Origin: Hyphomicrobium sp.
Lineage (GTDB): Bacteria; Pseudomonadota; Alphaproteobacteria; Rhizobiales; Hyphomicrobiaceae
Direction: 5' to 3'
Length of the DNA: 64,000 bases
NCBI RefSeq assembly: GCF_019744875.1
Contig: NZ_JAIETU010000006.1
Location: 186,001 to 250,000 of the forward strand
In this document: positions 51,026 through 60,040 of the stretch, piece after piece
Layout: every line of letters begins with the position of its first letter
Numbering within the stretch: position 1 is the stretch's first letter
Made by a program: the position numbers and the translations under genes
The notes under the pieces: model-generated
The model's database searches: none
What the model saw: the letters and a program-made list of their open reading frames with translations, nothing else
What the model was told of the DNA's origin: nothing

Positions 51026-51813
51026 CAGCGGCCTCCGAGCTTGAGGAGTTGAAGACTGGCGAGAACGTCGGTCGAGATGCCGACGGGATACGTGGACGAC
51101 ATGAGCGGAGCGGTCTGGGACGTGGCCTGAGACGCGCCTCCGTTGGAGAGCTCCCACATCGACGTAAAGCGCGTGACGAACTTTTCGAGTTTCTTCGGGT
51201 CCTTGAAGTCGGCCACGTCGATGCGCTTCGAATACATCTCGACCTGCTTGTCGAGCGACATCAGCGCCGTCTCGGCGGGCATGTTCAACGCCGTCTGGAC
51301 AACCTTCAGCAGTGCCTTGTCGGCCATGATGCCGAGCGTCGAGGAGATCGTGGGCGCCTTGCGGGAGAAGTAGAGCGCGAGGCGGACGCCTTCGTTCTGC
51401 TCGCCGGACTTCTGCTCGAGCGCGAGGCGGAGGTAGCGGTCGACGGTGCCCTGGCGGGCATCGGTGCTCTCCGTCGCCGCTTCGCCCTTTGCTTCGAAAT
51501 TGAAGGTGGCGGCGAGGTCCTTGAAGCGCGGGTCGGTGAGGGAGTTGGCGAAGGATTTCGGGTCGGAGAGGCCCTCCGTCAGCACCTTTTTGACGAACGC
51601 CTTGGCGTAGGCCATGTCGTCGAGACCGAACGCCTTCATGGCGAAACGGTAGATGCGGTCGTTCTTCATGAAGTCATCGACAGATTTAATCTTGCCGATG
51701 TTGTCCATGTAGAACTCGGTTTCGCGCGCGACCTGTGGATCCTTCGAGAGCGTGGTGAGCGATCTCGTCAGGTCTTTCGCGATCAGCCGGTAGTTATCCG
51801 ATGTTGTGAGCAC
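51025..51813 (-). CDS. DUF1217 family protein of the flagellar locus
   Basis: A 262-residue protein with one N-terminal module (ARETEFYMDNIGKIKSVDDF to LAATFNFEA, residues about 25-110) and a C-terminal module (SGEQNEGVRLALYFSRKAPT to KLEKFVTRFTSMWEL, about 145-245). Both parts match the much longer paralogue at 3813-5999. Translational coupling to flgF points to a role in rod or export assembly, but none has been shown to my knowledge. Confidence 0.88.
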   Translation of the reverse strand: MLTTSDNYRLIAKDLTRSLTTLSKDPQVARETEFYMDNIGKIKSVDDFMKNDRIYRFAMKAFGLDDMAYAKAFVKKVLTEGLSDPKSFANSLTDPRFKDLAATFNFEAKGEAATESTDARQGTVDRYLRLALEQKSGEQNEGVRLALYFSRKAPTISSTLGIMADKALLKVVQTALNMPAETALMSLDKQVEMYSKRIDVADFKDPKKLEKFVTRFTSMWELSNGGASQATSQTAPLMSSTYPVGISTDVLASLQLLKLGGR

Positions 51814-52184
51814 GGTTTTCGGGCCTCGTGTCGGGTTGCCAGTTTGGTCAAAGCGGCTTGTCTCAGGCTGACGTCACTTCGTGATGCAACCAGATCCGCA
51901 GAAAACGCGGTGGCGGATACGCCGTGGGCAGTGGACGAAGGCGGCTCGTGGCGCCGCTGATCAGGCTCGCACAAGGAGGTGCCAGCTAGGGTGATGATCG
52001 GGAAATTCGCCTCACAAGCGGAGGCTTTGAGCGATTTTCCCGGTCTGGATAACGCTAGCGGGTCAATGCTTCTAGTGTTCCTCAGGGCTCCGAAGCTCAC
52101 TTGCGGGCCTCGCCGCGAATACTGGCGAACTTCGGAATCGGAACACTAGTAATGCGTTAACAACGCTTAATGCGAGGTTAGCTC
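51814..52184. other. Divergent intergenic region between the DUF1217/flgF/fliI operon and motA
   Basis: These 371 bases hold no gene and should contain promoters for both directions. The right third has a nested inverted repeat (listed separately) ending 35 bases before the motA start. Confidence 0.5.
52072..52149. repeat. Nested inverted repeat upstream of motA
   Basis: Outer arms CTAGTGTTCC (52072-52081) and GGAACACTAG (52140-52149) are perfect. Inner arms TCCGAAG (52089-52095) and CTTCGGA (52130-52136) are also perfect. Between them lies a GC-rich centre (TTGCGGGCCTCGCCGCGAA). It could fold into a long stem in the motA leader or be a MITE-like remnant. Confidence 0.65.
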
Positions 52185-53063
52185 GTGACGATCATCCTCG
52201 GCCTTGTGATTATGCTCGTGTGCATGCTCGGCGGCTTCATGGCCATGGGCGGGCATGTCGATGTGCTGTGGCAACCGTGGGAATTCGTCATCATCCTCGG
52301 CACGTCGCTCGGCACCTTCATCGTCGCCAACCCCATGAAGGTCATCAAGGACGCGGGTAAGGGCATCGGCGAGGCGTTCGGCAATGCCGCTCCCACCTCG
52401 CGGCACTATCTCGACGTGATGGGCCTGCTCTACTCACTGATGCGGGAGCTGCGCAGCAAGCCGCGCAACGAGGTCGAAAAGCACATCGACGCTCCTGAAG
52501 AATCACCCCTTTTCCAGAAGTTCACCACGGTCCTGAAGAACAAGGATCTCACGGTGTTCATCTGCGACTACTGCCGTCTCATCATCATCGGCAACGCCCG
52601 CACCCACGAGGTCGAGGCGCTGATGGACGAAGAAATCCAGACGCTGCGCTACGACAAGCTCAAGGCCTATCAGGCGATCAGCAACGTGGCGGACGGCCTG
52701 CCGGCCATCGGCATCATCGCGGCCGTTCTGGGCGTCGTCAAAGCCATGGGCGCGATTTCAGAGCCGCCGGAGGTGCTGGGCCACCTGATCGGCGCGGCGC
52801 TGGTCGGAACGTTTGCGGGCATCTTCTTCTCCTACGGCGTGTTTGCGCCGCTGGCGACGAAGGTGAAGGGCGGGCGTGAAAAGCAGATGCGCCTCTACAT
52901 CGTTTCCAAGCAGACGCTGCTCGCCTTCATGAACGGCGCCATGCCGCAGGTGGCGGTGGAGTACGGCCGCAAGACGATTTCCGCCTACGAACGCCCCACG
53001 ATCGACGAGGTGGAAGCGGAAACTGTGGGCGGCGGTGGCGGCGAATCAAAGAAAGCCGCGTAG
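52185..53063 (+). CDS. motA: Flagellar stator protein MotA
   Basis: A 292-residue protein with a GTG start. Four membrane helices (about 3-20, 28-50, 165-188 and 200-222) flank a large cytoplasmic loop; [19 protein letters not shown] and [19 protein letters not shown] are signature helices three and four. MotA with MotB forms the proton channel. motB is not in the window. fliN follows after 71 bases, where rhizobia usually have fliM. Confidence 0.96.
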   Translation: MTIILGLVIMLVCMLGGFMAMGGHVDVLWQPWEFVIILGTSLGTFIVANPMKVIKDAGKGIGEAFGNAAPTSRHYLDVMGLLYSLMRELRSKPRNEVEKHIDAPEESPLFQKFTTVLKNKDLTVFICDYCRLIIIGNARTHEVEALMDEEIQTLRYDKLKAYQAISNVADGLPAIGIIAAVLGVVKAMGAISEPPEVLGHLIGAALVGTFAGIFFSYGVFAPLATKVKGGREKQMRLYIVSKQTLLAFMNGAMPQVAVEYGRKTISAYERPTIDEVEAETVGGGGGESKKAA

Positions 53064-53134
53064 ACTTGCTGCCGGCGCCCGGACGGCGCCGCTCAGGTCT
53101 TCTGAGTTAGACACGTTGAATTCAGGTAGATCCG

Positions 53135-53518
53135 ATGGCCCAAGAAGATATCCGCCCTGCCGCCGCCGAGCTCCAGTCGATCGGAGAACCGTCGCAGGCC
53201 GAAGCATTCGCGGAAATCGCGGCTGCCGCGGCCAACGCGGCGGGCCAGCCGCGCCCGCGCCATCTCGATACCGTGCTGCAGATCCCCGTGTCGGTGAAAA
53301 TCGTGCTCGGATCGGCCACCATGCCGGTGGCCAACGTTCTGAAGCTCGGCCGGGGCGCTGTCGTGCCGCTCGACCGGAAGGTCGGCGAGCCGGTCGACGT
53401 GGTCGTGAACGGCCGCATCATCGCGCGCGGCGAGGTCGTGGTGCTCGACGAGGACAATTCGCGCTTCGGCGTGTCGCTGACCGAGGTGATCGGCTCGGCC
53501 GGGCCCCGCACCTCGTGA
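53135..53518 (+). CDS. fliN: Flagellar motor switch protein FliN
   Basis: A 127-residue protein. An Ala-rich N-terminus (about 1-40) precedes the SpoA/C-ring domain (ILQIPVSVKIVLGSATMPVA-like, then LGRGAVVPLDRKVGEPVDVV and RFGVSLTEVI). It builds the lower C-ring, where the switch and export cargo bind. fliM, normally just before it, and fliG, normally just after it, are both absent. Confidence 0.95.
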   Translation: MAQEDIRPAAAELQSIGEPSQAEAFAEIAAAAANAAGQPRPRHLDTVLQIPVSVKIVLGSATMPVANVLKLGRGAVVPLDRKVGEPVDVVVNGRIIARGEVVVLDEDNSRFGVSLTEVIGSAGPRTS

Positions 53519-53590
53519 TCTACGCGGCACCTTCGATTTTTTGCGCTTAGCTATTCTGTTTTCGGTCTTTTCTGAGCAGGTCTCGCCGCG

Positions 53591-54673
53591 ATGTCAGACG
53601 CGCCGGATAAAGAGAGTAAAACAGAAGAGGCAACAGAGAAGAAGGTTCGCGATTCGCTCGAGAAGGGTCGCATCCCTTATTCGAGAGAAGCGGCCACTCT
53701 CTCGACGATGCTGGCCATTCTGATCGCGGCCGTCTTTCTGCTCTCGGAGAACGCGGTCAAGCTTCGGTTCTCGCTCGAAGGCTTCATCGACCAGCCCGGC
53801 TCCTTCCTGATTTCGAACGGCGCGGATGCTTCCGCCATCCTGATGGTGGTGTCGATCGAAGCGGCGAAGTTCGTGCTGCCGATCGTTCTCGTGCTCGCGA
53901 TTGCGGGCGTCCTGGCATCGCTGCTTCAAAACCAGCCGAGTTTCGTCGGCGACCGGATTCAGCCGAAGCTCGAACGCATCTCGATTTTCAAGGGCTTTAC
54001 GCGCATTTTCGGCGTGCAGGGCCAGGTGGAATTTCTCAAGAGCTTGTTCAAGCTCTCCATCGTGGCCTTCAGCGGCTACATCGCGCTCGGCGCGTCCTAC
54101 CGCGATTTCTTCAATGTCCTGTTCATGGAGCCGACGGCGGTTCCGAGCCTCATGCTGGATCTCAGCGTGCGCTTCCTTTCTGCAATCGTGACGGCGACGC
54201 TGGTGCTCGTCGCGGCCGACATCGCCTGGTCGCGGTTCTCGTGGCGCAAAGAGCTCATGATGACCAAGCAGGAGGTCAAGGACGAGCACAAGCAGGCCGA
54301 AGGCGATCCGCTGGTCCGCATGCGCTTGAGGTCTCTGCAGCGCGACCGCTCGCGGCGCAGAATGATGCAGGCAGTGCCGAAAGCGACGCTGATCGTCGCA
54401 AATCCAACGCACTATTCCGTGGCATTGCGCTACGTGCGCGAGGAAGGCGGCGCGCCGGTCGTGGTCGCCAAGGGCAAGGACCTTATTGCGCTCAAGATCC
54501 GCTTCATCGCGGAGCAGAACGGCATACCAATTTACGAGGATCGTTCTCTGGCACGTTCGCTCTACGCAAGCGTCGAGGTGGATAAGATGATTCCGCCGGA
54601 GTTCTACAAGGCTGTCGCCGGCATCATTCTGTTCCTTGCTCAAAAGGGACAGCAGGCGCGGCGGCCGGTGTGA
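53591..54673 (+). CDS. flhB: Flagellar export protein FlhB
   Basis: A 360-residue protein of usual length. The basic N-terminus (SKTEEATEKKVRDSLEKGRI) is followed by four membrane helices (about 38-52, 90-112, 150-168 and 195-215). The cytoplasmic domain has the autocleavage site Asn271-Pro-Thr-His274 (VANPTHYSVALRY). FlhB controls the switch from rod/hook to filament substrates. It is followed by an unknown gene after 11 bases. Confidence 0.97.
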   Translation: MSDAPDKESKTEEATEKKVRDSLEKGRIPYSREAATLSTMLAILIAAVFLLSENAVKLRFSLEGFIDQPGSFLISNGADASAILMVVSIEAAKFVLPIVLVLAIAGVLASLLQNQPSFVGDRIQPKLERISIFKGFTRIFGVQGQVEFLKSLFKLSIVAFSGYIALGASYRDFFNVLFMEPTAVPSLMLDLSVRFLSAIVTATLVLVAADIAWSRFSWRKELMMTKQEVKDEHKQAEGDPLVRMRLRSLQRDRSRRRMMQAVPKATLIVANPTHYSVALRYVREEGGAPVVVAKGKDLIALKIRFIAEQNGIPIYEDRSLARSLYASVEVDKMIPPEFYKAVAGIILFLAQKGQQARRPV

Positions 54674-54684
54674 GGGTCTGACAT

Positions 54685-55170
54685 ATGTTGAAGCAAGGCA
54701 GAGATTATTCGCGGGAACGGGAAAAGGCACTCGCCGACGGCTTGCGCGATGTCGCCTCCGAGCTGCGGCTGGTCGATCCGGCCGATTTCATCGCCTTTAT
54801 CCGCACCGAACAGTTCGGCAATATCCGAAACCTCGTCAATTCATCGACGGAAATGTTTTTCAAGCCGGGCACGATCTGCTTCGGCCTTTCGGGAGAGGTG
54901 GAGCTGCCGTGGGGATGCGCGCCTTGCATCTCGCTCGACATGGAATTCCACCACATGAACGTGTCGGCGTACTTCCGGCTGGTGCTGCAATCGCTGCAGG
55001 CGGGAATCGAGATCAGCTACGTCTCGTTCGAAGGCGGTGCGGACGATCCCGACCGGAATACGAACCGCCTGATCGAGGCCATCGAAGACGCGCGGATCGC
55101 GCCCCGCAGTCGCGGCCGCAAGCGGCACGAAGGCGACGCGTCGCAAGACGGGCCTTCGCTTTCCGCCTGA
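54685..55170 (+). CDS. Hypothetical protein after flhB
   Basis: A 161-residue soluble protein. It has no signal peptide or membrane helix. Notable parts are LVDPADFIAFIRTEQFGNIR, VNSSTEMFFKPGTICFGLSG, a CAPC motif (WGCAPCISLDMEFHHMNVSA) near residue 76, and a basic C-terminal tail (RSRGRKRHE). I do not recognise a family. The tight spacing behind flhB suggests a flagellar link; it occupies a place near where fliG would be in related genomes, but it does not resemble FliG. Confidence 0.72.
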   Translation: MLKQGRDYSREREKALADGLRDVASELRLVDPADFIAFIRTEQFGNIRNLVNSSTEMFFKPGTICFGLSGEVELPWGCAPCISLDMEFHHMNVSAYFRLVLQSLQAGIEISYVSFEGGADDPDRNTNRLIEAIEDARIAPRSRGRKRHEGDASQDGPSLSA

Positions 55171-55198
55171 GTCTGCCTGCCGCCGCGTGCGACGCGGC

Positions 55199-55474
55199 TC
55201 AGTGCAGCCGGAGTTCCGCTCCGACGAGCTTCAGCTCGCAGGGCTTGATCAACCCGGAATGCGCAACGAGAACCTGGTGGAGCTTGCCCTCCAGGTTGTG
55301 CGTCCAGAAGTCGAGGAAGCTCTTGAGTTTCGGAAACCGCGGGTGGAGATCGTAGTCCTGCCAGATGTAGCTCTGCATGAGAGCGGGATGATCGGGCAGG
55401 CGATAGATGATCTCGGCGGTGGTCAAGCTGTAGCCCGCAAGCATGCGGACAAAGTCGTTGTCGGCGGTGCTCAT
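55199..55474 (-). CDS. Usg family protein
   Basis: A 91-residue protein from ATG 55474, with GGGGGGA before it. It matches the alphaproteobacterial Usg family: MLAGYSLTTAEIIYRLPDHP, then SYIWQDYDLHPRFPKLKSFL and DFWTHNLEGKLHQVLVAHS. Usg was named from genes near trpF; its function is unclear. It is a small non-flagellar insert on the minus strand. A GCCGCG/CGCGGC hairpin (55182-55198) lies against its stop, without a T tract. Confidence 0.88.
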   Translation of the reverse strand: MSTADNDFVRMLAGYSLTTAEIIYRLPDHPALMQSYIWQDYDLHPRFPKLKSFLDFWTHNLEGKLHQVLVAHSGLIKPCELKLVGAELRLH

Positions 55475-55665
55475 GTCGGTCCCCCCAAAAAGACCAGGTG
55501 CGTCGACAAATTTACGCCGTTCTGTAAGAAATTCAATATTCATGTTTCATTTCAGCGTGTTAGCAGCAGGTGTTGCGCGGTGCTAACAGGTTGCCTCGCG
55601 ATTTTGCACGGCGCGGATAGACTGCCTCTTCGTTGATCTCATCTTTCTCGATCGGAACGGACGCC

Positions 55666-56304
55666 ATGCTGGCCGCTGCGCTCACGAGCTTCACGACCTT
55701 CTTCGCGACCGTCGGTCCCATCGAGGCGGCGGTGGTGTTCGCGACGTTGACGCCGAGCGTGCCTGTTGCGGAGCGGCGCAAGATCGCCGTGCGCGCCGTC
55801 GCGATTGCGACGTTGATTCTCGCGGCGGCGACGCTGGCCGGTGGGCCGATGCTCCGGCAACTCGGCGTCACGATCTCGGCGCTGCAGACGGCGGGGGGAA
55901 TCATTCTGCTCATGATCTCGCTCGACATGGTGTTTGCGCGGCCGTCGAGCGCGTTCAAGCTCACGCCCTCGGAAGGGGCGGAGGCGCAGCGCAAGGAAGA
56001 CCTCGCGGTCTTTCCGCTCGCAACGCCGCTGCTGGCGGGTCCGGGCGCCATGAGTGCGGGCATCCTGCTTGCGGCGGGCGCACACGGAGATGCGCTGTCG
56101 CTCGCCATCACAATGGGGGCGCTGGCGGCCGTGATGGCGCTGTCTCTCGTTCTTCTGCTGGTGGCACATCAATTGGCGCATTTTCTCGGCATCACAGCGC
56201 AGCGCGTGCTGATGCGTGTGTTCGGCATTCTGCTGGCCGCGATCGCGGTGCAGGCCGTGTTCAACGGGCTCGCCGGAAGCGCCCTGTTGCGGGCGCCAGT
56301 GTAG
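55666..56304 (+). CDS. MarC family integral membrane protein
   Basis: A 212-residue protein from ATG 55666 with six hydrophobic helices. Typical are SFTTFFATVGPIEAAVVFAT at the first helix, GGIILLMISLDMVFA, and the loop DLAVFPLATPLLAGPGAMSA. MarC proteins were once linked to multiple antibiotic resistance, which was later withdrawn; function is unknown. The gene and the Usg gene separate two blocks of flagellar genes. Confidence 0.9.
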   Translation: MLAAALTSFTTFFATVGPIEAAVVFATLTPSVPVAERRKIAVRAVAIATLILAAATLAGGPMLRQLGVTISALQTAGGIILLMISLDMVFARPSSAFKLTPSEGAEAQRKEDLAVFPLATPLLAGPGAMSAGILLAAGAHGDALSLAITMGALAAVMALSLVLLLVAHQLAHFLGITAQRVLMRVFGILLAAIAVQAVFNGLAGSALLRAPV

Positions 56305-56444
56305 CGCATATGCACCGGCGTTAACACTTTCAGGTTTCGGCATTTTTCCGCGCCTGGCGCGACGTGTTGCAGGCCGCAATCACAAGCTTCGGACAAGATT
56401 GAAGACCTACAACTGAGGCAGGCTCAGGTGAGGCGCGCGCTTCC

Positions 56445-56825
56445 ATGGACGCAATCAACTTCTTCTCGATCGCCTCGCAACAGAACCGCTGGCTTTCTGT
56501 TCGGCAGTCGGTGCTTGCCCAGAACATCGCGAACGTGAACACGCCCGGCTTCAAGGCGCTCGACGTGCAGCCTTTCGAGGCGGTGCTGAATTCCACCGGC
56601 ATCGAGATGCGCAAGACGCAGGAGCAGCATCTCTCTCCGACGAGCGGGACGGGAAGCGACGCGGAAACGGAAGAAGCCGCCAAGTGGCAGGTCGTGCACT
56701 CCGGCAACAGCGTCAGCCTCGAAGAGCAGATGCTGAAGGCCGGTGAAGTGGCCGGAAACTACGCGCGCAACACCAGCGTCATGAAGACCTTCCATCGTAT
56801 GTTGCTTGCAGCGTCGCGGGGGTAA
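56445..56825 (+). CDS. flgB: Flagellar rod protein FlgB
   Basis: A 126-residue proximal rod protein. The N-terminus shows QNRWLSVRQSVLAQNIANVN, then TPGFKALDV, and the C-terminal helix EQMLKAGEVAGNYARNTSVM. It starts a block of rod and ring genes: flgC begins three bases after its stop. Confidence 0.95.
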   Translation: MDAINFFSIASQQNRWLSVRQSVLAQNIANVNTPGFKALDVQPFEAVLNSTGIEMRKTQEQHLSPTSGTGSDAETEEAAKWQVVHSGNSVSLEEQMLKAGEVAGNYARNTSVMKTFHRMLLAASRG

Positions 56826-56828
56826 GCC

Positions 56829-57248
56829 ATGGCCGATCCCATGCAAGTCGCGCTCAAGGTTGCCGCCTCAGGTCTCGAGGCGCAGTCACGGCGCATGCTC
56901 ATCGTTTCGGAAAACCTCGCCAACGCTTCGTCGACGGGCCAGACGCCTGGTTCTTCTCCCTATGCGCGGAAGATGGTCAGTTTCGAATCCGCGCTTGACG
57001 ACGCAAGCGGCGCCAACCTCGTCCAAGCGGGCAGTGTCGAACTCGACAAGAAGCCATTCCGCGTCGAATACGACCCCGGCCATCCGGCCGCCGACGCGAA
57101 CGGAAACGTCAAGCTGCCCAACGTGGACATGCTCGTCGAGCTCGCGGACATGCGCGAAACAAATCGCTCGTATGAGGCCAACTTGCAGGTCGTCAAACAG
57201 GCCCGGTCGCTCATCTCGATGACGATCGATCTTCTCAGGAGCTCATGA
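56829..57248 (+). CDS. flgC: Flagellar rod protein FlgC
   Basis: A 139-residue rod protein with [20 protein letters not shown] at the N-terminus, the mid motif [20 protein letters not shown], and the end [20 protein letters not shown]. FlgC joins FlgB and FlgF in the proximal rod. Its stop overlaps the fliE ATG (ATGATG). Confidence 0.96.
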   Translation: MADPMQVALKVAASGLEAQSRRMLIVSENLANASSTGQTPGSSPYARKMVSFESALDDASGANLVQAGSVELDKKPFRVEYDPGHPAADANGNVKLPNVDMLVELADMRETNRSYEANLQVVKQARSLISMTIDLLRSS

Positions 57249-57580
57249 TGCTGGACGGCGTCGGCAAGCTATCTCCATTCGGTGGCGTTGGTGGCGCAGG
57301 TGCAATCGCGCAGCCGACGCCCGTTACCGGTGGCGTCAATCCGGTCAAGACGGAAGCGCTGCCGACTGACTTCGGCGTCGTGCTCGGGCAGATGACGCTC
57401 GAAGCGATCAGCACCCTCAAGGCCGGCGAGCAGACGGCGATTGCCGGCGTGCGCGGGCAAGCCACGACGCAGCAGGTTGTCGAAGCCGTGATGGCCTCGG
57501 AGCAGACGTTGCAAGCCAGTATTGCGATCCGCGACAAGGTGGTCGCTTCGTATCTCGAAATCAGCCGCATGACCATCTAG
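57245..57580 (+). CDS. fliE: Flagellar hook-basal body complex protein FliE
   Basis: A 111-residue protein, a Gly/Ala-rich N-terminus and a helical C-terminus ([20 protein letters not shown], then [14 protein letters not shown]). FliE links the MS ring to the rod. Two tandem ATGs (57245 and 57248) can start it; the first overlaps flgC. Confidence 0.94.
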   Translation: MMLDGVGKLSPFGGVGGAGAIAQPTPVTGGVNPVKTEALPTDFGVVLGQMTLEAISTLKAGEQTAIAGVRGQATTQQVVEAVMASEQTLQASIAIRDKVVASYLEISRMTI

Positions 57581-57602
57581 CGGAACAAGTCAGGGCCCGT
57601 GC

Positions 57603-58391
57603 ATGAGAGCGCTATCGATTGCTGCGACTGGTATGAACGCGCAGCAGACCAATCTCGAGGTGATCGCGAACAACATCGCGAACATCAACACGACCGGCTA
57701 CAAGCGGGCCCGGGCGGAGTTCACCGATCTTTTGTATCAGGCCGAGCGCTCTCTGGGTGCGCCGGCGCGCGGTGGCCAGAATAACGTGCCTGAGGGTGCC
57801 TACGTGGGCCTCGGTGTCCGCACGGCTGCCGTGCGCCATCTGCATCAGCAGGGCTCGCTCGCGCAGACGACGAACAAGCTCGACGTCGCCATCAACGGCC
57901 GCGGCTGGTTCCAGATCACGGGACCCGACGGGCAGACGCTCTATACCCGCGACGGCGCTTTCAACAAGAACGACCAGGGCCAGATCGTCACTCTCGACGG
58001 TTACGAAGTGCAGCCGGCCATGACCGTTCCGCAGGATGCGACCGACATTACGATCAACGAGTCGGGCGAGGTCTACGCGACGGTCGCCGGACAGGTGGCT
58101 CCGCAGTTGATCGGCCAGCTTTCGATGGCGTCATTCGTCAACGATTCCGGTCTCGAGCCTCAGGGCGGCAATCTCTACAAGCAGACCGAATCTTCCGGCG
58201 ATCCGGTGACGGGCGTGCCGGGTGATGCGGGCTTCGGCAAGATCCATCAGGGCTACCTCGAGAACTCGAACGTGGATGCCGTGAAGGAAATCACGCAGCT
58301 CATTGCTGCGCAGCGCGCCTATGAAATGAACTCGAAAGTGATTCAGACCGTCGACGCGATGTACGGCACGGTCGCCAATAACATGCGCTAG
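57603..58391 (+). CDS. flgG: Flagellar distal rod protein FlgG
   Basis: A 262-residue protein of standard FlgG length. N-terminus: [41 protein letters not shown]-terminus: [20 protein letters not shown], then [12 protein letters not shown]. It builds the distal rod. flgA follows after 12 bases. Confidence 0.97.
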   Translation: MRALSIAATGMNAQQTNLEVIANNIANINTTGYKRARAEFTDLLYQAERSLGAPARGGQNNVPEGAYVGLGVRTAAVRHLHQQGSLAQTTNKLDVAINGRGWFQITGPDGQTLYTRDGAFNKNDQGQIVTLDGYEVQPAMTVPQDATDITINESGEVYATVAGQVAPQLIGQLSMASFVNDSGLEPQGGNLYKQTESSGDPVTGVPGDAGFGKIHQGYLENSNVDAVKEITQLIAAQRAYEMNSKVIQTVDAMYGTVANNMR

Positions 58392-58403
58392 CGGTGAGGA
58401 AGG

Positions 58404-58922
58404 GTGGTGACGGGCATGGAGCAGGGACCCGCAAGGTTCACAATGCGGGGCTGGCTCGCGCCGCTGGTGTGCGCGCTTGTCGGCGTGGCCGTGTTCATGC
58501 CCGTGCTTGGCGTTGCGCCGTGTGAGGCGCGCGAATTCGTGCTGCCCGTGCCGCGCGTGACCATCTATCCGGGCGACGTGATTGCGGACGGAATGCTGAT
58601 CGACCGGCCATTCCGGAATCAGGATTTCGATGGCCCGGGTTTCGCCTCCGAGCGTGAACAGCTCGTCGGCAAGGTTGCGCGCCAGACTCTGCTCCCGAAC
58701 CAGCCCGTCTCGGCCAACGGCGTGCGCGAGCCGCATGCGGTGAAGCAGGGCCAGCCGGCCGTGGTGATCTTCCAATCAGGCGGGCTCGTTATTTCGGCGA
58801 CCGCGATGCCGCTTCAGGCTGGAGCCGTTGGAGAAGTCATCAGCCTCCGCAACATCGAGAGCGGGACGACGATCCGCGGCGTGGTGCACGCCGACGGCAC
58901 CGTGCGGGTGGGTGGTCCATGA
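58404..58922 (+). CDS. flgA: Flagellar P-ring assembly chaperone FlgA
   Basis: A 172-residue protein with GTG start (or ATG 12 bases later). A signal peptide covers about residues 14-42 (GWLAPLVCALVGVAVFMPVL). The rest is a SAF-type domain (YPGDVIADGMLIDRPFRNQD, LNIESGTTI-like end: SLRNIESGTTIRGVVHADGT). FlgA helps FlgI assemble in the periplasm. It overlaps flgI (ATGA). Confidence 0.93.
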   Translation: MVTGMEQGPARFTMRGWLAPLVCALVGVAVFMPVLGVAPCEAREFVLPVPRVTIYPGDVIADGMLIDRPFRNQDFDGPGFASEREQLVGKVARQTLLPNQPVSANGVREPHAVKQGQPAVVIFQSGGLVISATAMPLQAGAVGEVISLRNIESGTTIRGVVHADGTVRVGGP

Positions 58923-60040
58923 TCCGCTTTCTCAAATACGCCGCCCCCATTCTTCTGGCGCTGCTTGCGGGTTCCGGTCTGGCGCATGCCAAGGGCGGCA
59001 TGACCCGCATCAAGGACATCACAGCCGTCCAGGGTGTGCGCGCCAACCAGTTGATCGGCTACGGCCTGGTCGTCGGCCTCAACGGCACGGGCGACAGTCT
59101 GCGGAACTCGCCGTTTACCGAACAGTCGCTGCAATCGATGCTCGATCAGATGGGCGTCAACATTCGCAGCGCGAACTCGCGCACGCGCAACATTGCCGCC
59201 GTGCTGATCACGGCTGATCTGCCGCCTTATGCTGGCGCCGGCGCGCGTATTGACGTGACGGTGTCTTCGCTGGGCGATGCGACGTCGCTCGCGGGTGGAT
59301 CGCTCGTCATGACGCCGCTGTCGGGCGCTGACGCTGCAATCTATGCCGTCGCGCAAGGGCCGGTGGCTGTGAGCGGCTTTGGCGTTCAGGGCAACGCGGA
59401 ATCGGTCAGCCAAAACGTGCCCACGACGGGGCGCATTCCGAACGGCGCGCTGGTCGAGCGCGAGGTCGCCGGAACGCTGGATGACGAGGCCGTGCTGGTG
59501 CTGGAGCTCCGCAATCCGGACTTCTCGACGGCCGTGCGGGTCGCCGACACCATCAATGCGTTCACGTCGGAGAAGTACGGGCGGCGCACCGCGCGCGAGC
59601 ACGATCTGCGCACTATTTCTCTGGAGCGGCCGCACAACGTCACGGCTGCGCGCTTTCTGGCCGAGGTCGGCGAACTCTATACGGAGCCGGACGGCCCGGC
59701 CCGCGTCGTCATCGACGAGCGCACGGGCACGGTCGTCATCGGACGTGACGTGCAGATTGCGACGGTCGCCGTGTCGCACGGCAGCTTGACGGTCAGAATT
59801 ACGGAAGGCGCGCAGGTTTCGCAGCCCGAGCCGTTCTCGGATGGGGAAACGGTCGTCGTTCCCGAGAGCGTCATCTCGGTCAACCAGGAAGGCGCCAACC
59901 TCGCCATCATGGGCGGCACCAATCTCGAAACGCTGGTGCGCGGGCTCAACATGATGGGCCTCAAGCCGACGGGGATCATTGCCATCCTGCAGGCGATTAA
60001 AACGTCCGGAGCCCTTCAGGCGGAGCTGGTCGTGCAATGA
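58919..60040 (+). CDS. flgI: Flagellar P-ring protein FlgI
   Basis: A 373-residue protein. A signal peptide (about 1-23: ILLALLAGSGLAHA) is followed by RIKDITAVQGVRANQLIGYG and GLNGTGDS; the C-terminus MGLKPTGIIAILQAIKTSGA is conserved. It forms the periplasmic P ring around the rod. Its stop overlaps the start of the MotE-like gene. Confidence 0.97.
   Translation: MIRFLKYAAPILLALLAGSGLAHAKGGMTRIKDITAVQGVRANQLIGYGLVVGLNGTGDSLRNSPFTEQSLQSMLDQMGVNIRSANSRTRNIAAVLITADLPPYAGAGARIDVTVSSLGDATSLAGGSLVMTPLSGADAAIYAVAQGPVAVSGFGVQGNAESVSQNVPTTGRIPNGALVEREVAGTLDDEAVLVLELRNPDFSTAVRVADTINAFTSEKYGRRTAREHDLRTISLERPHNVTAARFLAEVGELYTEPDGPARVVIDERTGTVVIGRDVQIATVAVSHGSLTVRITEGAQVSQPEPFSDGETVVVPESVISVNQEGANLAIMGGTNLETLVRGLNMMGLKPTGIIAILQAIKTSGALQAELVVQ

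Noticed and set aside
55182-55198. GCCGCG/CGCGGC hairpin between convergent genes as a terminator
   Set aside because: The stem is only six pairs with no T tract on either side, so it is weak as an intrinsic terminator.
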